The notes beneath the pieces were generated by a model. The model saw only the letters and a list, made by a program, of their open reading frames with translations, had not been told where the DNA came from and made no database searches. From contig JABXHG010000013.1 in NCBI GenBank assembly GCA_013393545.1, positions 1-19,927 on the forward strand: a DNA stretch of 19,927 nt, in the 5' to 3' direction. This stretch comes from Alteromonadaceae bacterium (lineage in GTDB: Bacteria; Pseudomonadota; Gammaproteobacteria; Pseudomonadales; Oleiphilaceae). A program made the translations under genes and the position numbers. Below are positions 17,516 through 19,927 of the stretch, in pieces (positions within the stretch are counted from its first letter, which is position 1; each line of letters opens with the position of its first letter).

Positions 17516-17711
17516 TGACGGCATCAAGGTCTGGGTGTTCAGTTTCCGGGCCTTCTGCTGACTATCCGGGAACTGATTCTGAAACTGAGCAATATCGAGA
17601 CCTACCTTTGAATATAGCAGGTCAGGGGCTGTGATGGCCCTATCGGGTTTCTCGAAAAACACCTTGCCAAGGTGATGGCGCTCCAAAACATGCGGAACTT
17701 GAGGAATGTGC
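17516..17711 (-). pseudogene. Unidentified coding-like remnant downstream of the GH88 gene
   Basis: On the minus strand a frame is open through this stretch (HHLGKVFFEKPDRAITAPDL, then LLYSKVGLDIAQFQNQF, LNTQTLMPS) without a recognisable start or end of its own: it begins in IS21 repeat sequence (about 17712) and runs into the GH88 3' end. The residues look protein-like, but I do not recognise the family. It may be the tail of a gene cut by the IS21-family element. No plus-strand gene is seen here. Confidence 0.2.
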
Positions 17712-17868
17712 ATATTCTGACCCATCATGAACACCCATTCCGGCTGAAGATGAATACTTTTCAGGATTTCCGGAATCGGTGTTCACGTTCAACCAGAATT
17801 AGTCTTGGAATATTGTCCATTCAACCGTTTGCTACCCTGGTTCCTTTTTGTAGGAACCAGGGTCACCC
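17712..17868 (+). mobile_element. Decayed end of a second IS21-family element
   Basis: Starting at ATATTCTGACCCATCATGAA the sequence follows the minus strand of 2855-2612: repeats CATTCCGGCTGAAGATGAAT, TTTCCGGAATCGGTGTTCAC, then the istA leader ATTCAACCGTTTGCTACC (17819-17836). Compared with the complete copy, about 50 bp and about 45 bp are missing, each between direct repeats. Homology is lost after the leader, so no istA body remains. Orientation is opposite to the copy at 218-2855, so both istA-proximal ends face the catabolic block. It is diverged (for example CTGGTTCC for CTGATTCC), hence a related or older element rather than a recent duplicate. Confidence 0.78.
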
Positions 17869-17965
17869 CCTCTGGCAGGATAGTTGGTCTGCATACTATG
17901 GTCTTCCGTCGCGGCATCATCGGTGAGCTACATCGGCTGGTCAATCGAAAAAAGGGTTGAAAACC
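17869..17965. other. Short intergenic region before the reductase gene
   Basis: No gene or clear promoter is recognised in these 97 bases. AAAAGGG at about 17950-17956 supplies the ribosome binding site for the following gene. Any native promoter of that gene may have been displaced by the IS21 remnant upstream. Confidence 0.4.
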
Positions 17966-18904
17966 ATGCGTGTTATTTCTACACAGGAGGTAGCCGGCGC
18001 ACTGGCATGGCCGGCACTGATCGAGCGGCTGGCAACCACCTTCCGCGAAGGCGTGGAATCGCCACCCAGACACCATCACGCTATGCACCGCTCCGACGGT
18101 GAGGCCACCATGCTCCTGATGCCGGCCTGGGATGAGGCAGGTTACATCGGCATGAAAATGGTCAACGTGTTCCCCCAGAATGCCAACGCCGGCCTGCCCG
18201 CTATTTCGGGTCTGTACATTCTCTGCGAGGGCCAGCATGGCACGCCGCTCGCCTGTATTGACGGCAGCGCCCTGACCAGCCGGCGGACCGCAGCGGCCTC
18301 AGCCCTGGCCGCCCGGGAACTGGCACGGCAGGACGCCGCATCGTTACTGGTGGTCGGCACCGGCAAACTGGCGCCAATGCTGATTGAAGCACACGCGGCC
18401 GTTCGCCCCATCCACACCGTGCGGATCTGGGGCCGAAATCCGGACAAGGCAGAAGCCCTGGCAGAAAAATTCAGAGATCGATTCGACTGCCAGGCGGTAA
18501 CCGATCTGGAAACCGCAGTGCCAGAGGCAGACATCATCAGCTGCGCAACCCTGTCAACTGAACCGCTGATCCAGGGGGAATGGCTGAAATCTGGCAGCCA
18601 CCTGGATCTGGTGGGCGCATTCCGGCCAACCATGCGGGAAACCGACAGCCATTGCCTGGCCCGCAGCGAGGTCTTTGTCGACACCTACGCTGGCGCCCTC
18701 GGCGAGGGGGGCGACATCCTCCAGGCCATGGATGAAGGAAAGTTCAATGAAACCGATCTGCGTGCCGAGCTGGCTGAGCTGCTGCGCGGCGAAAAACCGG
18801 GACGCACCAGCGATGAGGCCATCACCCTGTTCAAATCTGTGGGTGCCTCGCTGGAAGACCTGGCCGCCGCCATCGAAGTGTGGGAAGCCCTCAACGCAAC
18901 GTGA
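17966..18904 (+). CDS. Ornithine cyclodeaminase/mu-crystallin-family reductase, delta1-pyrroline-2-carboxylate reductase-like
   Basis: The protein is 312 aa from the ATG at 17966 (AGGG 9 nt upstream; a TTG at 17957 is an alternative). GMKMVNVFPQN, IDGSALTSRRTAAASALAAR, the NAD(P)-binding LLVVGTGKLAPMLIEAHAAV, VRIWGRNPDKAEALAEKF and SCATLSTEPLI, LDLVGAFRPTMRETD are typical of the OCD superfamily. They agree best, from memory, with the bifunctional delta1-pyrroline-2-carboxylate/delta1-piperideine-2-carboxylate reductase branch (LhpI-like), which makes proline or pipecolate from cyclic imines. True ornithine cyclodeaminase is less likely. It is separated from the acyl-CoA genes by the IS21 remnant, and its GC-richer, smoother codon use differs from them, so it may be unrelated to that pathway. 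It appears intact. Confidence 0.85.
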   Translation: MRVISTQEVAGALAWPALIERLATTFREGVESPPRHHHAMHRSDGEATMLLMPAWDEAGYIGMKMVNVFPQNANAGLPAISGLYILCEGQHGTPLACIDGSALTSRRTAAASALAARELARQDAASLLVVGTGKLAPMLIEAHAAVRPIHTVRIWGRNPDKAEALAEKFRDRFDCQAVTDLETAVPEADIISCATLSTEPLIQGEWLKSGSHLDLVGAFRPTMRETDSHCLARSEVFVDTYAGALGEGGDILQAMDEGKFNETDLRAELAELLRGEKPGRTSDEAITLFKSVGASLEDLAAAIEVWEALNAT

Positions 18905-18906
18905 CA

Positions 18907-19210
18907 ATGTCGTTCCGCTTAGCGAATGCCCAAAAAGTTCTTTCGAGTCTATTGATCGAGGATATCGATGATTTTGCGCGTATCCTTGATGATCGTGGAG
19001 ACACGATCTTCAACCTCTACTCGCTGACGATCTCGGTCAATCGTCCACAGTGAAGGGGATGTTGGTAAATCACGATCCTCAAAAAAGTTATCAAACATAA
19101 TAGAGAGTACCGATGGACTGCGGCTAAAACCTGACGACACTCTGGTCTGTGAACTGCCGTACTTCGAGAAGATTATAGACGTGGCGGAGAGTTTTTTTCA
19201 GAACAGCTGA
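18907..19210 (+). pseudogene. Possible frameshifted gene-cassette ORF ahead of attC
   Basis: An ATG at 18907 opens a 48-aa frame (MSFRLANAQKVLSSLLIEDI, DDFARILDDRGDTIFNLYSL) that stops at 19053. In the +1 frame from 19028 coding-like sequence continues (HSEGDVGKSRSSKKL, IIESTDGLRLKPDD, TLVCELPYFEKIIDVAESFF) to a TGA at 19208-19210. Joined, they would give about 100 aa. The stop lies 25 nt before an attC site, as in integron cassettes. I do not recognise the protein. No attachment core is seen at its 5' side, and one or both halves could be chance. Confidence 0.3.
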
Positions 19211-19234
19211 CGCCTCATTCGAAGTATTCAAAGC

Positions 19235-19293
19235 ATATAACAATTCAAGTCAGAAGGACGCGCTAAAGCGCGTCTCTGCTTGAGGCGTTAAAT
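19235..19293 (+). other. attC: Integron attC recombination site (59 bp)
   Basis: The site runs from an R''-like ATATAAC (19235-19241) to R' GTTAAAT (19287-19293), which matches GTTRRRY. The bottom strand can fold as an attC hairpin: TAAC/GTTA (R), CAAG/CTTG (L, 19246-19249 with 19279-19282) separated by an unpaired AATT/AGGC spacer, CAGA/TCTG (19251-19254 with 19275-19278), two extra unpaired bases AG (19255-19256), and GACGCGC/GCGCGTC (19257-19263 with 19268-19274) with a TAAA loop. Layout and bases near TAACAATTC and GCGTTA resemble the aadA1 attC. Orientation places any cassette gene upstream on the plus strand. No integrase gene is in the window. R'' deviates from RYYYAAC by one position. 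Confidence 0.8.
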
Positions 19294-19530
19294 CGAGCAA
19301 TTTGCTCTTTGAAGCACTGTCTAGGTTGCCCTAAATGACCGGACTCGGCGCGGCAAAAAGGTCTGCTTTCCAATGGAAGCGTGGATCTTTAAAAAGGATT
19401 TACGAATGTTCGCTTTTGTTTAAGAGCTGCTAATCAATGGAAGCATGAGGCATCGAGCCCAAGAAATAACCCGCCGAAGCGGGTTCTGAGGGTCTATTTC
19501 GATTTTCGACAATCTTGTTGATCGGCCAGG
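19294..19530. other. Non-coding stretch downstream of attC
   Basis: No gene is recognised. A small hairpin GAGCA-ATT-TGCTC (19295-19307) followed by TTT lies directly after attC. The decamer CAATGGAAGC occurs twice, at 19371-19380 and 19435-19444. A stronger hairpin follows at 19468-19485. This could be the start of another cassette or flanking integron DNA. Confidence 0.35.
19468..19485 (-). terminator. Rho-independent terminator for minus-strand transcription
   Basis: AACCCGC (19468-19474) and GCGGGTT (19479-19485) form a perfect 7-bp stem. Read on the minus strand the loop is TTCG, a stabilising tetraloop, and the tail TATTTCTT is U-rich. On the plus strand the tail is poor. It probably ended a minus-strand gene whose place is now taken by the IS3 remnant to the right. 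Confidence 0.65.
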
Positions 19531-19801
19531 TGTAGTGGTCAAGTGATTTAGGCCACCGTCTTTTGAGTTTTCCAGTAGGCTTGCTCTGCCACATTCGGCG
19601 GCAGTCCGTCGTTGTGCTTATGTGGTCGCCGCGAGCTGTAATAACCGATCAATGACTTCCGACGGCTCTCCGCGTGATTCGTAGGCAATCGTCAAAGCCT
19701 TTTTTACCAGCTCCGTATTGGGCGATAAAGACATCGCCCAGCCTACCGGTTTACGAGAGAACAAATCGATGACCACCGCCAGATAAGCCCAGCGTGCACC
19801 T
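19531..19801 (-). mobile_element. Internally deleted IS3-family remnant
   Basis: It begins with the terminal repeat TGTAGTGGTCAAGTGATTTA at 19531. On the minus strand it encodes two pieces of an OrfB: ARWAYLAVVIDLFSRKPVGW... up to ESRGEPSEV (about 19800-19650), and a C-terminus GYYSSRRPHKHNDGLPPNVA ending KTVA (about 19640-19551) in another frame. The part between, with the second catalytic Asp and the Glu (about 70 residues), is missing, and everything upstream of ARWAYL is cut off by the IS3 copy that starts at 19802. The element differs from the intact IS3 here. It is inactive. Confidence 0.85.
19551..19800 (-). pseudogene. Broken IS3 OrfB transposase
   Basis: The remaining pieces are a middle segment that contains WAYLAVVIDLFSRKPVGWAM and a short C-terminal segment in a different frame, joined across an internal deletion near 19640-19655. 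The gene lacks its start, the first catalytic Asp region, the HSDQG motif and the NCWDNAP-E region. It reads into foreign IS sequence upstream. It cannot make a working transposase. Confidence 0.8.
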
Positions 19802-19927
19802 TGTAGTGGTTCAATGATTCCGGACACCAACGTAGGTGGTAAGATTACCACCATAAACGAGGTGTCTGATGACCAGAAAACAACGTTCTTTTACTCCTGA
19901 GTTTAAGCAGGAAGCAGCTAGCCTGGT
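19802..19927 (+). mobile_element. Left end of a second copy of the intact IS3 element, cut by the window edge
   Basis: TGTAGTGGTTCAATGATTCC at 19802 starts a 126-bp stretch identical, by eye, to 11366-11491, including the GGTGGTAA-GA-TTACCACC palindrome (19835-19852). It has the same orientation as the first copy. It inserted into the older IS3 remnant. Its target duplication cannot be checked because the right end is outside. Confidence 0.93.
19869..19927 (+). CDS. IS3-family transposase OrfA, 5' part (partial)
   Basis: The first 19 codons (MTRKQRSFTPEFKQEAASLV) match the OrfA at 11433 exactly; the gene continues beyond the window. The start ATG is preceded by GAGGTG as in the first copy. 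Confidence 0.93.
   Translation, partial: MTRKQRSFTPEFKQEAASL

Noticed and set aside
18142..18684. 180-aa minus-strand frame opposite the reductase gene
   Set aside because: It is antisense to an intact OCD-family gene with strong motifs; GC-rich genes often give such long shadow frames.
19201..19290. Longer hairpin GACGCCTCA (19209-19217) with TGAGGCGTT (19281-19289) as the attC outer arm
   Set aside because: GACGCCTCA pairs with TGAGGCGTT through 8 bp plus a G-T, but this outer arm lacks the RYYYAAC core. The TAAC at 19238-19241 gives a better attC layout. It was kept only as an alternative fold.

Overview
The window looks like an accessory, mobile-element-rich region of a marine gammaproteobacterium. 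A Marinobacter-like host is my guess, from the mix of TRAP transport, acyl-CoA enzymes, IS21 and IS3 elements and an integron-type attC site. It is not proven by any housekeeping gene. Base composition is moderate, and coding is dense only in the catabolic middle part.

Layout. (1) 1-217 is the 3' part of a gene resembling GIY-YIG nuclease-like proteins, cut off by an IS. (2) 218-2855 is a complete IS21-family element (istA and istB on the minus strand) with an unusually rich set of terminal repeats. (3) 3060-11275 is a catabolic operon on the plus strand: acyl-CoA dehydrogenase, Fe-type alcohol dehydrogenase, an AMACR-type family III CoA enzyme, a complete DctPQM TRAP transporter and an alpha-ketoglutarate-semialdehyde-type aldehyde dehydrogenase. 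(4) 11366-12603 is an intact IS3-family element with a 3-bp target duplication (ATT). (5) 12678-17515 holds a TetR regulator, a divergent pair (a CaiC-like acyl-CoA ligase on minus and a CaiB-like CoA-transferase on plus) and a GH88 hydrolase-like protein. (6) 17712-17868 is a decayed end of a second IS21-family element, inverted relative to the first. (7) 17966-18904 is an ornithine cyclodeaminase-family reductase resembling delta1-pyrroline-2-carboxylate reductase. (8) 18905-19530 has a decayed possible cassette ORF followed by a 59-bp attC site and a minus-strand terminator. (9) 19531-19801 is an internally deleted IS3 remnant. (10) From 19802 to the edge is the start of a second copy of the intact IS3 element, identical over the visible 126 bp.

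How the genes may work together. The TRAP system would import an organic acid. The ligase or the CoA-transferase would make its CoA thioester, the AMACR-like enzyme would epimerise an alpha carbon and the acyl-CoA dehydrogenase would oxidise or reduce it. The ADH and ALDH would handle alcohol and aldehyde intermediates, the ALDH plausibly giving 2-oxoglutarate. CaiA-, CaiB- and CaiC-like proteins are present, but no enoyl-CoA hydratase, thiolase or CaiT is visible. The substrate is therefore unknown, and the pathway must use enzymes elsewhere or be unconventional. TetR-type half-sites (CGGTCAGT) sit inside the divergent ligase/CoA-transferase promoter region, which suggests control by the adjacent TetR protein. 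The whole block lies between inverted IS21-family ends, and part of it also lies between directly repeated IS3 copies, so it may have been assembled or moved as a unit.
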